Below, piece after piece: positions 7,803 to 14,731 of a stretch of DNA of 16,822 nt. Source of the DNA: JBHIEE01 sp046760445. Lineage in GTDB: Bacteria; Acidobacteriota; Aminicenantia; JdFR-78. Every line of letters begins with the position of its first letter. Position 1 is the stretch's first letter. The notes below the pieces were generated by a model. That model made no database searches. It was not told the origin of the DNA and was given only the letters and a program-made list of their open reading frames with translations. The position numbers and the translations under genes are program-made. The stretch spans positions 1 to 16,822 of the forward strand of contig JBHIEE010000063.1 of NCBI GenBank assembly GCA_046760445.1, given 5' to 3'.

Positions 7803-7900
7803 AATTTACTCCTTTTATTTTTACGAGAAAAAAATAAAAAAAGTTGCAAAATCCCTCATAAGTTGATAACACCAAAAAATTAATATCATAAAACCTCGTT

Positions 7901-8893
7901 TTAGAGGAAAAACTCCATTCCCTCACAAGCTAATCTGAAACCTTCCTCTTCAATTTTTTTCCGGGCTTCTCCTTTGGGATCAAGAGCAAAATTGGTGTGA
8001 TTTAAATGGGTGAAATAAATTTCTGTCTTTCCTTCTCTTACCACCTTTTTCAAAGTCTTTATGCTTGATTTTATGAAAGGATGCCCTATCCGAGAGAGGT
8101 CTCGTCCAGGCAGTTCTTCAGAACTGTAGAATGTTCCGTCCAGAAGAGCAATATTTACCTTTTCGACTTCTCTGATTATTGATCGGTTCCAAACTTCCCA
8201 ATTCTGGATGTCTGGAATGTATAGAAGCTTTTTCTTCCTTCCAGAAATTATGAAACCAAGAGTATCTGAATACTCGTCTCGATGAGGTACTTGAAAGGGA
8301 ATTATAGAAAGCTGTGGTGATAAAAAGAACTCTTTGTCAAAAGTAAGAACATGGATGTCTATGTTTTCCAGATGAACAAGCTGACTCCAGGGGCCATTTT
8401 CAGCTAAAAAATCCCTCATGCGAGCTGAACAATAAACGGGCAATTTATGAGTAGCCAAGGCTTCGTAGCCAAAAAACATCAAGCCCGTGTAATGTCCTAT
8501 ATGGGTATGAGTAAGAATGATACCATCAGGATAATTTTTAGAGCCTGATTTTTTTTGAGTTAATCGCTCATTTATTATATCCAATTGCACTCTGATATCA
8601 GGAGTGGCATCCAGGAGGTAAGATTTCTTTTCTCTAAGATCCAGGATGGCGAGGGATGAAATTAAGCGAGAAAATCCAGGCTCCTCTCTTGCTTTGAGAC
8701 AATTCTTACAATAACATCCCGCATGAGGTAGTCCTCCATCTTGGGCGGTTCCCACAACTTTAACCAAAATATCAGTTTTTGATGTTTCCTTTTTTGGGTT
8801 CCCTGGAGAAATTCTAGGTCTGTCTAAAGAGAAGAAGGCATTTAGAGCCGCAAAACTTCCCATCAAAGTATTCAAAAAATCTCTTCTTTGCAT
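7901..8893 (-). CDS. Tat-exported PqqB-like metallo-beta-lactamase-fold hydrolase
   Basis: The protein has 330 residues. QRRDFLNTL at residues 2-10, followed by a mildly hydrophobic stretch, is a twin-arginine signal, so it is probably exported folded. After it comes VVGTAQDGGLPHAGC with a C-x-C-x-x-C cluster (Cys60, Cys62, Cys65), the structural metal site shared with PqqB. The active-site loop is HTHIGH (His129, His131, His134) with glycine at 133 where most metallo-beta-lactamase enzymes have aspartate. Further likely ligands are His204, Asp228 in LYIPD, Asp252 in LLDGTF, and His296/His299 in FTHLNHT. PqqB takes part in making the cofactor PQQ, but no other pqq gene is here, and the exported form argues for another role, perhaps a hydrolase or phosphodiesterase-like enzyme. 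Only a weak GAAGAA ribosome-binding site is seen. Fold is sure, reaction unknown. Confidence 0.82.
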   Translation of the reverse strand: MQRRDFLNTLMGSFAALNAFFSLDRPRISPGNPKKETSKTDILVKVVGTAQDGGLPHAGCYCKNCLKAREEPGFSRLISSLAILDLREKKSYLLDATPDIRVQLDIINERLTQKKSGSKNYPDGIILTHTHIGHYTGLMFFGYEALATHKLPVYCSARMRDFLAENGPWSQLVHLENIDIHVLTFDKEFFLSPQLSIIPFQVPHRDEYSDTLGFIISGRKKKLLYIPDIQNWEVWNRSIIREVEKVNIALLDGTFYSSEELPGRDLSRIGHPFIKSSIKTLKKVVREGKTEIYFTHLNHTNFALDPKGEARKKIEEEGFRLACEGMEFFL

Positions 8894-8902
8894 TTTTCTT
8901 CT

Positions 8903-9095
8903 TCACTGAGAAGCTCTTGGAGGGAAAGAAGATGAACTCCGCCTCTCCGCGAGGTTATAATCAACTACATGCTCCCAGGTAGATTGGATGCGCTCTAATA
9001 GTATGTTATAGGTGGCTCCACCTGCATATGCATATGTTACATGTTAAAGTTGTTCCCAAAAAGGCTATTGTTCCGACTAATAGAGAAATTTTCAT
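8903..9095 (-). pseudogene. Small, probably frameshifted exported ORF downstream of the protease
   Basis: Two bases after the protease stop, an ATG at 9095 opens a 29-codon frame to 9006. Its first 18 residues (MKISLLVGTIAFLGTTLT) look like a signal peptide; it then runs out as a Cys-rich tail. In another frame, 9043 to 8903 is open for 46 codons and reads TYAYAGGATYNILLERIQ, then STWEHVVDYNLAERR. Joining them by one frameshift near 9030-9045 would give a small secreted protein of about 65 residues, so this may be a decayed or misassembled gene. The stretch also contains the perfect palindrome AGGTGGCTCCACCT at 9010-9023 and a doubled CATATG at 9025-9036. No family is recognised; the alternative is plain non-coding spacer. 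Confidence 0.3.
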
Positions 9096-9097
9096 CC

Positions 9098-10783
9098 TCA
9101 TTTTGTAAGTTTCAATCTGCCGTGGCCAAATTTGTTATCTTTACCAGGAGGTCCTAAGTCCTTAGCCCGTGCCTCGATAATAGCTTGAATCTGGTCTAAA
9201 GTATAGGGTGTTTTTCCTTTCAGCAAAGCAAAGGCACCTGCTACATGAGGGGTAGAAGCTGATGTCCCATAAAACCCTAAATGCCCATAAGTCACACTTG
9301 AGACTCCAGAAGGTGCGCATAAATCAGGCTTTTCTCTACCATCACTCGTTGGTCCCCGGGAACTGTAAGAATGATAGGAGTCATTTGACCAGTCAGTTGC
9401 TCCGACAGCTATAGCTTTAGAGGAATCTGCTGGAATAATTAGACTTCCTTCTGGTTTATTGTATTCAATTGGGGTTGAATTACCGGTAGTAAACACTTCC
9501 AATTTGACATTTGTGGTCGCGCTGGATTTCCTAATAGCAATCCCCCACCAACGTGACGCAGTAGAATACCAGTACCCAATTGATTCAGTAGGCCATTGTG
9601 TCCCAGTCTGAAAATTTGTTGAGCTATCAACATAAACCCAAGTTCCTCCTGAAAAGATATATAGATATAGGTCATAATCTTGATTCGACCCGCTGTAGCT
9701 TGTACCATTCCAAGTTCCCCAATCATTCCAATTAAGATATACAGCTACCAAATACCATGCAGGCACCCAAAAGCGCAATATTTCATCTGCGCCAGAAAAA
9801 TTATGCCACCCATCTGAATCAGTGTCACTAAAAGTTCCTTCCCAATGGTCCCCAGCCTCATTTCCAGCAGCAGAAATCCATTTAATCCCATTATTGGTTG
9901 CTTTTTTTACATCTTCACAGATAGGTCCTGTGCCATCTCCAGCTCCTGTATTATACCATCCCATTGAATAAGAAATAATATCTACTCCTTGATTGATTAT
10001 CCAATTAACGGCATTGTGATGCTCCACATCAGTTCCAAAATTAACTAACCACAGTCTGGCATCAGGTGCCATATCATGAACAATCTCAGCACAAGCTGTT
10101 CCATGTTTAGAAGCGTGAATATTGCCATCAGCTCTGAATGACCGATCAGTGACAGAAGATGGAAGATCTGTGCCTAATAAGGCTTCATAACCTTGAAAAC
10201 CAGCATCGAGAACACAAACTTTAGCCGTTTCTGGTGACCGATAAGAAGCCATAGTCTGCCATTGATTGGCGCCAGTTTTGGCTACTCCTTCACTGGTCAC
10301 AAGGGGAATAGGCTTTAAGGGAAGTCTTACATATCTTACCGACGGAAAATCAGCCAAATCTTGAAGAGCATATAGTGGCACCATACTCTGGACTAATTGA
10401 CGGTAAGTTGTTTCTACCTTGCCACCCAATTCCTCAACTTGCTGACTCACTAAAGAAGCTATCATTTCTACTTCTCTGTCCATTCCGATTGACTGACCTT
10501 CTAAGACCACACGGACAAAATCTTCTTCCAAATCAATTAATCTCTGTCTGGCAAACTCCTTCGCCTCTTCTATCCCCTGAGTCAAATAAATCTTCATCAA
10601 TCGGTACAAGACGGATTCCATTTTTGGATGACCTTCTTTTTGGTAGTCATTCATTGGTGGGAGATCTTCAATTGCCCCGGGCTGATCTTGTAGTTGAGCT
10701 TTATTGGGCAGAAGAATTATCAAGGCTGCCAAAAAAGCAAATCCTATCCAGACAATTCGATTAAATTTAAATTTCTTTTTCAT
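9098..10783 (-). CDS. Secreted subtilisin-family (S8) serine protease
   Basis: The 561-residue preproenzyme has a signal peptide or anchor at residues 1-30. A helical-charged propeptide-like region follows at about 40-165, then the S8 catalytic domain. The catalytic triad is Asp193 in VCVLDAGFQGY, His227 in SKHGTACAEIVHDMAPDA and Ser508 in GTSASTPHVAGA. The oxyanion asparagine is Asn308 in SAAGNEAGD. Between these, residues about 315-435 form a Trp- and Tyr-rich beta-sandwich insert (WNDWGTWNGTSYSGSNQDYD and following) that resembles a secretion- or substrate-binding PPC-type domain embedded in the protease. It should cleave proteins in the periplasm or outside the cell. GGAGG stands well placed before the ATG. 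It lies 23 bases downstream of the SH3-barrel gene on the same strand, so the two very likely form an operon. Confidence 0.92.
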   Translation of the reverse strand: MKKKFKFNRIVWIGFAFLAALIILLPNKAQLQDQPGAIEDLPPMNDYQKEGHPKMESVLYRLMKIYLTQGIEEAKEFARQRLIDLEEDFVRVVLEGQSIGMDREVEMIASLVSQQVEELGGKVETTYRQLVQSMVPLYALQDLADFPSVRYVRLPLKPIPLVTSEGVAKTGANQWQTMASYRSPETAKVCVLDAGFQGYEALLGTDLPSSVTDRSFRADGNIHASKHGTACAEIVHDMAPDARLWLVNFGTDVEHHNAVNWIINQGVDIISYSMGWYNTGAGDGTGPICEDVKKATNNGIKWISAAGNEAGDHWEGTFSDTDSDGWHNFSGADEILRFWVPAWYLVAVYLNWNDWGTWNGTSYSGSNQDYDLYLYIFSGGTWVYVDSSTNFQTGTQWPTESIGYWYSTASRWWGIAIRKSSATTNVKLEVFTTGNSTPIEYNKPEGSLIIPADSSKAIAVGATDWSNDSYHSYSSRGPTSDGREKPDLCAPSGVSSVTYGHLGFYGTSASTPHVAGAFALLKGKTPYTLDQIQAIIEARAKDLGPPGKDNKFGHGRLKLTK

Positions 10784-10806
10784 TGTTTATTCCTCCTTTT
10801 TAAATT

Positions 10807-11742
10807 TTAGAAGAAAAACTTCAATCCTACTCCGAACATAATAGAATTTAGATTAAGGTCTTCTAAGTCTTCAGAGGTCTCTGTACCACCAATTTGATCT
10901 GTTATAGTCCAAGATCCTTTAGTTTTAACTATACAATATCTAATATCAGCATTTAAAGCTATATTATCGGTGAAGAAATAATCTATTCCAGCTCCAAAAT
11001 GAAATCCTGTGGTATTTTCTACTTTTTCTTCTATATCAAAACCTAAAGCATCCCAGGCATCAGTGAGGTCTTCATCGAAAGTGAAGCTATTCAAATAGTA
11101 ACCTGCACCTCCTAAAACATAGGGAACAAATTGATTGTTTATCGGAAATCGACCTTGAATACTTAGTTGAATTGGTATTGCTGATAATTTCCCTTTACTC
11201 AATGCTTCAGGATCTTCCTCTACATTGCTTTGAAATCTCAGTCCACTGAGCTCAATAGCTATGTTTTTCGTGATTCCAAAACAAAAATTTGCTCCGTACT
11301 TTAACCCACTGCCATATTTCTCCTCTGAAGGCATAGCATAACCGGCTCTAATTCCTATGCCTGATTTTGGTCCTATTTCTACTTTTTTGGGAACATAAAC
11401 TTGTAGTGCTGGTGGAGGAGGCACTGGAGGAGGAGCAACTAGTGGTTTTTCCTCTGGAATTTTTTCAACTATTTCTTCAACAATACTCTGATGAATATAA
11501 CCAGATACAATAAATCCTCTCTCATTAGGAGGTAAATTAACTTTATACCATTCTCCTGTTTTTCTTTCTGCCTGGAGGATTGTGCCTAATGGAACCTGAG
11601 CAATTATCTGACTCGTGAGATCAGGCTTTAATCTGATGCTCGCTTTGTCTACTATTATCCTGACTTTTAAATCTGCAGCATGACTGACTACTGCTAAAGA
11701 TAACAATAGAATGATCCCTAAAATCATCCCTTTTTTGTTCAT
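10807..11742 (-). CDS. SH3-domain outer-membrane beta-barrel protein
   Basis: The 311-residue protein has a signal peptide (1-22, ending VVSHA-A). A bacterial SH3 domain follows at about 25-85 (VRIIVDKASIRLKPDLTSQ, IIAQVPLGTIL, WYKVNLPPNERGFIVSGYI). Next comes an acidic and proline-rich linker with PPPVPPPP at about 95-115. The C-terminal part, about 125-311, is an eight-strand-type outer-membrane barrel of the OmpW/OMP_b-brl kind, ending GVGLKFFF with the terminal phenylalanine expected for barrel insertion. Bacterial SH3 domains commonly bind cell-wall peptides, so the protein could tie the outer membrane to peptidoglycan or present the periplasmic domain to a partner. GGAGG is seven bases before the ATG, and the gene leads directly into the subtilisin-family protease. 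Precise function unknown; architecture clear. Confidence 0.85.
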   Translation of the reverse strand: MNKKGMILGIILLLSLAVVSHAADLKVRIIVDKASIRLKPDLTSQIIAQVPLGTILQAERKTGEWYKVNLPPNERGFIVSGYIHQSIVEEIVEKIPEEKPLVAPPPVPPPPALQVYVPKKVEIGPKSGIGIRAGYAMPSEEKYGSGLKYGANFCFGITKNIAIELSGLRFQSNVEEDPEALSKGKLSAIPIQLSIQGRFPINNQFVPYVLGGAGYYLNSFTFDEDLTDAWDALGFDIEEKVENTTGFHFGAGIDYFFTDNIALNADIRYCIVKTKGSWTITDQIGGTETSEDLEDLNLNSIMFGVGLKFFF

Positions 11743-11765
11743 TTTTTAACCTCCTTAGTCTAATA

Positions 11766-11793
11766 ATTATAAACCACCCTCCTTTACTTTTAA
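11766..11793 (-). promoter_or_regulatory. Promoter of the outer-membrane protein-protease operon
   Basis: On the minus strand TTAAAA (11793-11788) is followed after 16 bases by a perfect TATAAT (11771-11766). Transcription would start near 11759, leaving a leader of only about 17 bases that contains GGAGG (11754-11750) before the ATG. The -35 is weak at four of six matches; the -10 and its position are convincing. Confidence 0.5.
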
Positions 11794-11840
11794 TTCTTTA
11801 TTTACCTCATCTATCACCCCCTTTTTAACTGAGTCTTTTC

Positions 11841-11856
11841 TCCCGAGCACTCGGGA
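11841..11856. repeat. GC-rich 16-base palindromic element
   Basis: TCCCGAGCACTCGGGA is a perfect seven-base-pair inverted repeat around CA, in an otherwise AT-rich gap. It sits about 45 bases upstream of the -35 of the minus-strand operon. It is not followed by a T run on either side, so it is not an evident terminator. It could be an operator for a dimeric regulator or one copy of a dispersed palindromic repeat. Confidence 0.4.
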
Positions 11857-11956
11857 TGAATTTGTGCCATTTTTATTTTGTAATAATAATCTCAAGAAAT
11901 GATCTTGTCAAGAAATCGAATTGCCTCATGTTAGGGAACAATTAAAAATGAAACAT

Positions 11957-12136
11957 TCAAAGATAATATTCCCATAATTTTTGCTTATCTTTATAAATCA
12001 TAATCTTTTTCTCAGGAATCAAGCAAACTTCTACCCACTCTCCAGGGTATTTTGCTATCTTCCCCGGTTTTCCTTTTGAAACAGATAGTCCTGTAAAATC
12101 TTGACTTGTTAATTTATTTATGACAATATAGTCACG
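11957..12136 (-). pseudogene. Start-less fossil of a protein-coding gene
   Basis: On the minus strand a frame from 12136 to the stop at 11957 codes for 59 residues. It begins just after an in-frame TAG and contains no ATG or GTG until a methionine near its end. The residues look truly protein-like: KLTSQDFTGLSVSKGKPGK, then IAKYPGEWVEVCLIPEKK and IMIYKDKQKLWEYYL. This beta-rich, W-E-V, charge-balanced pattern is unlike random AT-rich translation. It resembles in style the small C-terminal beta domain of DDE transposases and integrases, but I cannot confirm a family. The likely reading is the remaining 3' end of a deleted gene, possibly an old mobile element. It lies between the outer-membrane protein operon and the carboxylase operon, unconnected to either. 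Confidence 0.5.
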
Positions 12137-12180
12137 CTATTAATATGTTTGGAATGGGATTAATAAGAAGCTTTTATTAA
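12101..12180 (+). promoter_or_regulatory. Probable control region of the leucine-degradation operon
   Basis: TTGACT at 12101-12106 is a good -35, but the best -10 behind it, TATAGT at 12127-12132, stands 20 bases away, which is longer than ideal. Further down, TTAATAA (12160-12166) and TTATTAA (12174-12180) form an inverted repeat around GAAGCTT, a plausible operator for a dimeric repressor. The rest of the gap up to the gene at 12259 shows nothing else. In other bacteria liu genes are often under a dedicated regulator, but none is encoded in this window. Confidence 0.3.
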
Positions 12181-12258
12181 TGAGCAATTATAAAACTTCA
12201 TTCAAAAAATTAAATTCTTCACCAATTATTTCAATTGAAAAGACTAAATTCGGAGAAA

Positions 12259-13866
12259 ATGTACAGACTAGAGAGTAAAGTTAATTCGAAGAGTTCAGAA
12301 TTTAAAGAGAATTTTGAACATAATAAAAAATTAGTTTCAGAGTATAAAGAAATATTGGAAAAGGTTAAGAAGGGAGGTCCTCCCAAAGCCCGTGAATTAC
12401 ATAAATCACGAGGAAAATTAACCGCTCGGGAAAGATTAGAGCTTCTTTTTGACCGAAACACTCCATTTTTAGAATTAAGTCCTTTAGCAGCTTATGATAT
12501 GTATGACAATGAAGCCCCTTCTGCGGGAATAATAACTGGGATAGGTGTTGTTCATGGCCGGGAGGTCTTAGTGATAGCTAATGATGCTACGGTTAAAGGG
12601 GGAACTTATTTCCCAATGACAATAAAAAAGCATATTCGGGCTCAAGAAGTGGCTATGGAGAATAGGCTCCCCTGTATTTATTTAGTGGATTCTGGAGGAG
12701 TATTTCTTCCCTATCAATCTGGCACTTTCCCTGATAAAGAGCATTTTGGAAGAATATTTTATAATCAGGCTCGAATGTCAGCTATGGGCATTCCTCAAAT
12801 TTCAGTGGTAATGGGTTCTTGTACAGCCGGAGGAGCTTATGTGCCAGCAATGAGTGATGAGACAGTTATTGTTAGAAAACAAGGAACTATTTTCATTGGT
12901 GGTCCTCCTTTGGTCAAAGCAGCCACTGGAGAGGAAGTGACTGATGAGGAGTTGGGCGGAGCAGATGTTCATTGTCGAATTTCTGGGGTTTCTGATTATT
13001 ATGCGCTCAATGATCAGCATGCCTTAGAAATTGCCCGAAATATTGTGGAAACTCTTGACCCTCCCCAGAAATTTGAGCTTGATACTGCTCCTCCTGAAGA
13101 TCCGTATTATGATCCTGAAGAAATATATGGAATTCTACCCAAGGATCTTAGAAAGACATTCGATATTAAAGAAATAATTGCTAGATTAGTTGATGGGAGC
13201 CGATTTCAAGAATTTAAAGAATTATATGGTCTAACTTTAGTTTGTGGTTTTGCTCGAATAATGGGCTATCCCGTGGGGATCCTGGGGAATAATGGTGTTC
13301 TATTTTCAGAAAGCTCTGTTAAAGGAGCCCATTTCATTACTCTCTGCACCATGCGTAAGATTCCCCTGATATTTTTACAGAACATTACTGGATTTATTGT
13401 GGGAAAACAATATGAACATGGAGGAATTGCTAAAGACGGAGCAAAAATGGTTCATGCTGTGGCCAATGCTGATGTCCCTAAATTTTCAGTCATTGTTGGC
13501 GGTTCTTATGGAGCAGGAAACTATGCGATGTGCGGTCGAGCTTATGAACCTCGACTTTTGTGGATGTGGCCTAATGCAAGGATTTGTGTGATGGGAGGAG
13601 AACAGGCATCTAATGTCCTTCTTACAGTGAAATTGAAACAATTGAAAAAACAGGGTAAAGAAATGACTGAAAAGGAAAAAGAAAAATTCATTGCTCCTAT
13701 CTTGGAAAAATATGGAAAAGAAGCCAGCCCTTATTATAGTACAGCCCGATTATGGGATAATGGAATTCTTGATCCTCTGGAGACAAGAGTAGCCTTGGGT
13801 TTAGGAATTGCTATGTCCTTAAATGCTCCTATTCCTGAACCAAAGTATGGCATTTTCAGGATGTAA
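12259..13866 (+). CDS. liuB: 3-methylcrotonyl-CoA carboxylase beta (carboxyltransferase) subunit
   Basis: This subunit transfers the carboxyl group from biotin to 3-methylcrotonyl-CoA in leucine breakdown. From the ATG the protein has 535 residues, the normal length. The N-terminal part has SRGKLTARERLELLFD, FLELSPLAAYDMYDNEAPSA (72-91) and NDATVKGGTYFPMT; GSCTAGGAYVPAMSDE lies at about 186-201. The C-terminal half has FLQNITGFIVG and the second CoA/biotin-site glycine motif GGSYGAGNYAMCGRAY (about 414-429). AYDMYD and LQNITGF favour methylcrotonyl over propionyl or acetyl-CoA carboxylase, as does the hydratase next door. I chose ATG 12259 because GGAG stands just before it and MYRLESKV fits the family start; TTG at 12235 would add eight residues with no ribosome-binding site. 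First gene of the operon, with four bases to the next gene. Confidence 0.92.
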   Translation: MYRLESKVNSKSSEFKENFEHNKKLVSEYKEILEKVKKGGPPKARELHKSRGKLTARERLELLFDRNTPFLELSPLAAYDMYDNEAPSAGIITGIGVVHGREVLVIANDATVKGGTYFPMTIKKHIRAQEVAMENRLPCIYLVDSGGVFLPYQSGTFPDKEHFGRIFYNQARMSAMGIPQISVVMGSCTAGGAYVPAMSDETVIVRKQGTIFIGGPPLVKAATGEEVTDEELGGADVHCRISGVSDYYALNDQHALEIARNIVETLDPPQKFELDTAPPEDPYYDPEEIYGILPKDLRKTFDIKEIIARLVDGSRFQEFKELYGLTLVCGFARIMGYPVGILGNNGVLFSESSVKGAHFITLCTMRKIPLIFLQNITGFIVGKQYEHGGIAKDGAKMVHAVANADVPKFSVIVGGSYGAGNYAMCGRAYEPRLLWMWPNARICVMGGEQASNVLLTVKLKQLKKQGKEMTEKEKEKFIAPILEKYGKEASPYYSTARLWDNGILDPLETRVALGLGIAMSLNAPIPEPKYGIFRM

Positions 13867-13870
13867 AATA

Positions 13871-14656
13871 ATGGAGAGTTATCAGACCATTATTCATCTC
13901 ACTGAAAATTCTGTATCAAAAATTATATTAAATCGACCAAAGATTCATAATGCTTTTAATCAAACAATGATTAGAGAATTGACCACTGTTTTCCGAAAAA
14001 TTGCAGATGATCCAGAAATTCGAGTAGTTGTTCTTACAGGAAATGGAAAATCCTTCTGTGCCGGAGCAGATTTGAATTGGATGAGAGAGATTATAAACTA
14101 TTCCTATCAGGAAAACCTTGAGGAGTCAACTCTGTTAGCTGAATTGATGTATCTTATCTATTCTTTACCAAAACCCACTGTGGCTCGAGTGAATGGAACA
14201 ACAATTGGTGGAGGAACAGGTTTGATTGCTGCCTGTGATATTGTTATTGCGGCTGATCAGGCTAAATTTGGTCTTAGTGAAGTAAAATTGGGTTTAGTGC
14301 CTGCATTAATTTCTCCTTATGTGATAAGAAGAATCGGTGAGACTTATGCTCGTGAATTTTTTCTCACTGGAGAAAGGCTTACTGCCCAGAAAGCCCTGGA
14401 GATAGGTTTAGTTAATAAAATCGTTCCTCTTGAAAAATTAAATGAGGAAGTAGAAAAGATTGTTTCTCAACTTTTAACCAGTGGTCCTCAAGCGATCGCT
14501 TGTTGTAAAGAACTGTTGATTAAAATACCAAATATGAATTTTGATCAAGCTAAGACATTTACAGCAAAAATGATTGCTGATTTAAGGATTAGCCAAGAAG
14601 GCCAGGAAGGAATGACTGCCTTTCTGGAAAAGAGAAAACCGAAGTGGGCTAAATGA
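13871..14656 (+). CDS. liuC: Methylglutaconyl-CoA hydratase (enoyl-CoA hydratase family)
   Basis: This enzyme hydrates 3-methylglutaconyl-CoA to HMG-CoA, the step after the carboxylase. From ATG 13871 it has 261 residues, the crotonase norm. The first oxyanion loop is SFCAGADLNWM (61-71), the second GGGTGLIAACD (113-123), and the catalytic glutamate is Glu137 in FGLSEVKLGLVPALISPYVI. Glycine 117 stands where crotonase has its other glutamate, as is usual in bacterial methylglutaconyl-CoA hydratases. The ending EGQEGMTAFLEKRKPKW is also typical. The frame is open upstream to 13823 inside the previous gene, but AGGA at 13858-13861 and family length support 13871. The start is four bases after the carboxyltransferase stop, so translation is probably coupled. 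A heptamer hairpin element begins at its stop codon. Confidence 0.92.
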   Translation: MESYQTIIHLTENSVSKIILNRPKIHNAFNQTMIRELTTVFRKIADDPEIRVVVLTGNGKSFCAGADLNWMREIINYSYQENLEESTLLAELMYLIYSLPKPTVARVNGTTIGGGTGLIAACDIVIAADQAKFGLSEVKLGLVPALISPYVIRRIGETYAREFFLTGERLTAQKALEIGLVNKIVPLEKLNEEVEKIVSQLLTSGPQAIACCKELLIKIPNMNFDQAKTFTAKMIADLRISQEGQEGMTAFLEKRKPKWAK

Positions 14657-14722
14657 GAAGCTAGAAGCAAGAAGCTGGATGCAGGATTTTTTCTTGCTTC
14701 TTGCTTCCAGTTTCCAGCTTCT
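14656..14722. repeat. Self-complementary heptamer repeat hairpin
   Basis: The left arm is built of seven-base units AGAAGCT, AGAAGCA, AGAAGCT, GGATGCA from 14656 to 14683. After a T-rich centre the right arm is TTCTTGC, TTCTTGC, TTCCAGT, TTCCAGC from 14691 to 14718. The arms pair in more than one register: GAAGCAAGAAGC (14664-14675) with GCTTCTTGCTTC (14696-14707), or AGAAGCTGGA (14670-14679) with TCCAGCTTCT (14713-14722). It fills nearly the whole 75-base gap between the hydratase and biotin carboxylase genes. A strong RNA hairpin here may affect message stability or the relative output of downstream genes. Confidence 0.65.
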
Positions 14723-14731
14723 ATTAAGATT

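Noticed and set aside
7894..7907. CCTC/GAGG hairpin with TTTT at the end of the metallo-hydrolase gene
   Set aside because: Only four base pairs, too weak to call a terminator.
10375..10764. 129-codon plus-strand ORF opposite the protease
   Set aside because: It is antisense to the well-supported propeptide region of the protease and has no ribosome-binding site or recognisable residues.
11743..12258. Riboswitch or structured RNA leader in the large gap
   Set aside because: No conserved-looking multi-helix pattern; the only structures are a short palindrome and an AT-rich inverted repeat, and part of the gap looks like old coding sequence.
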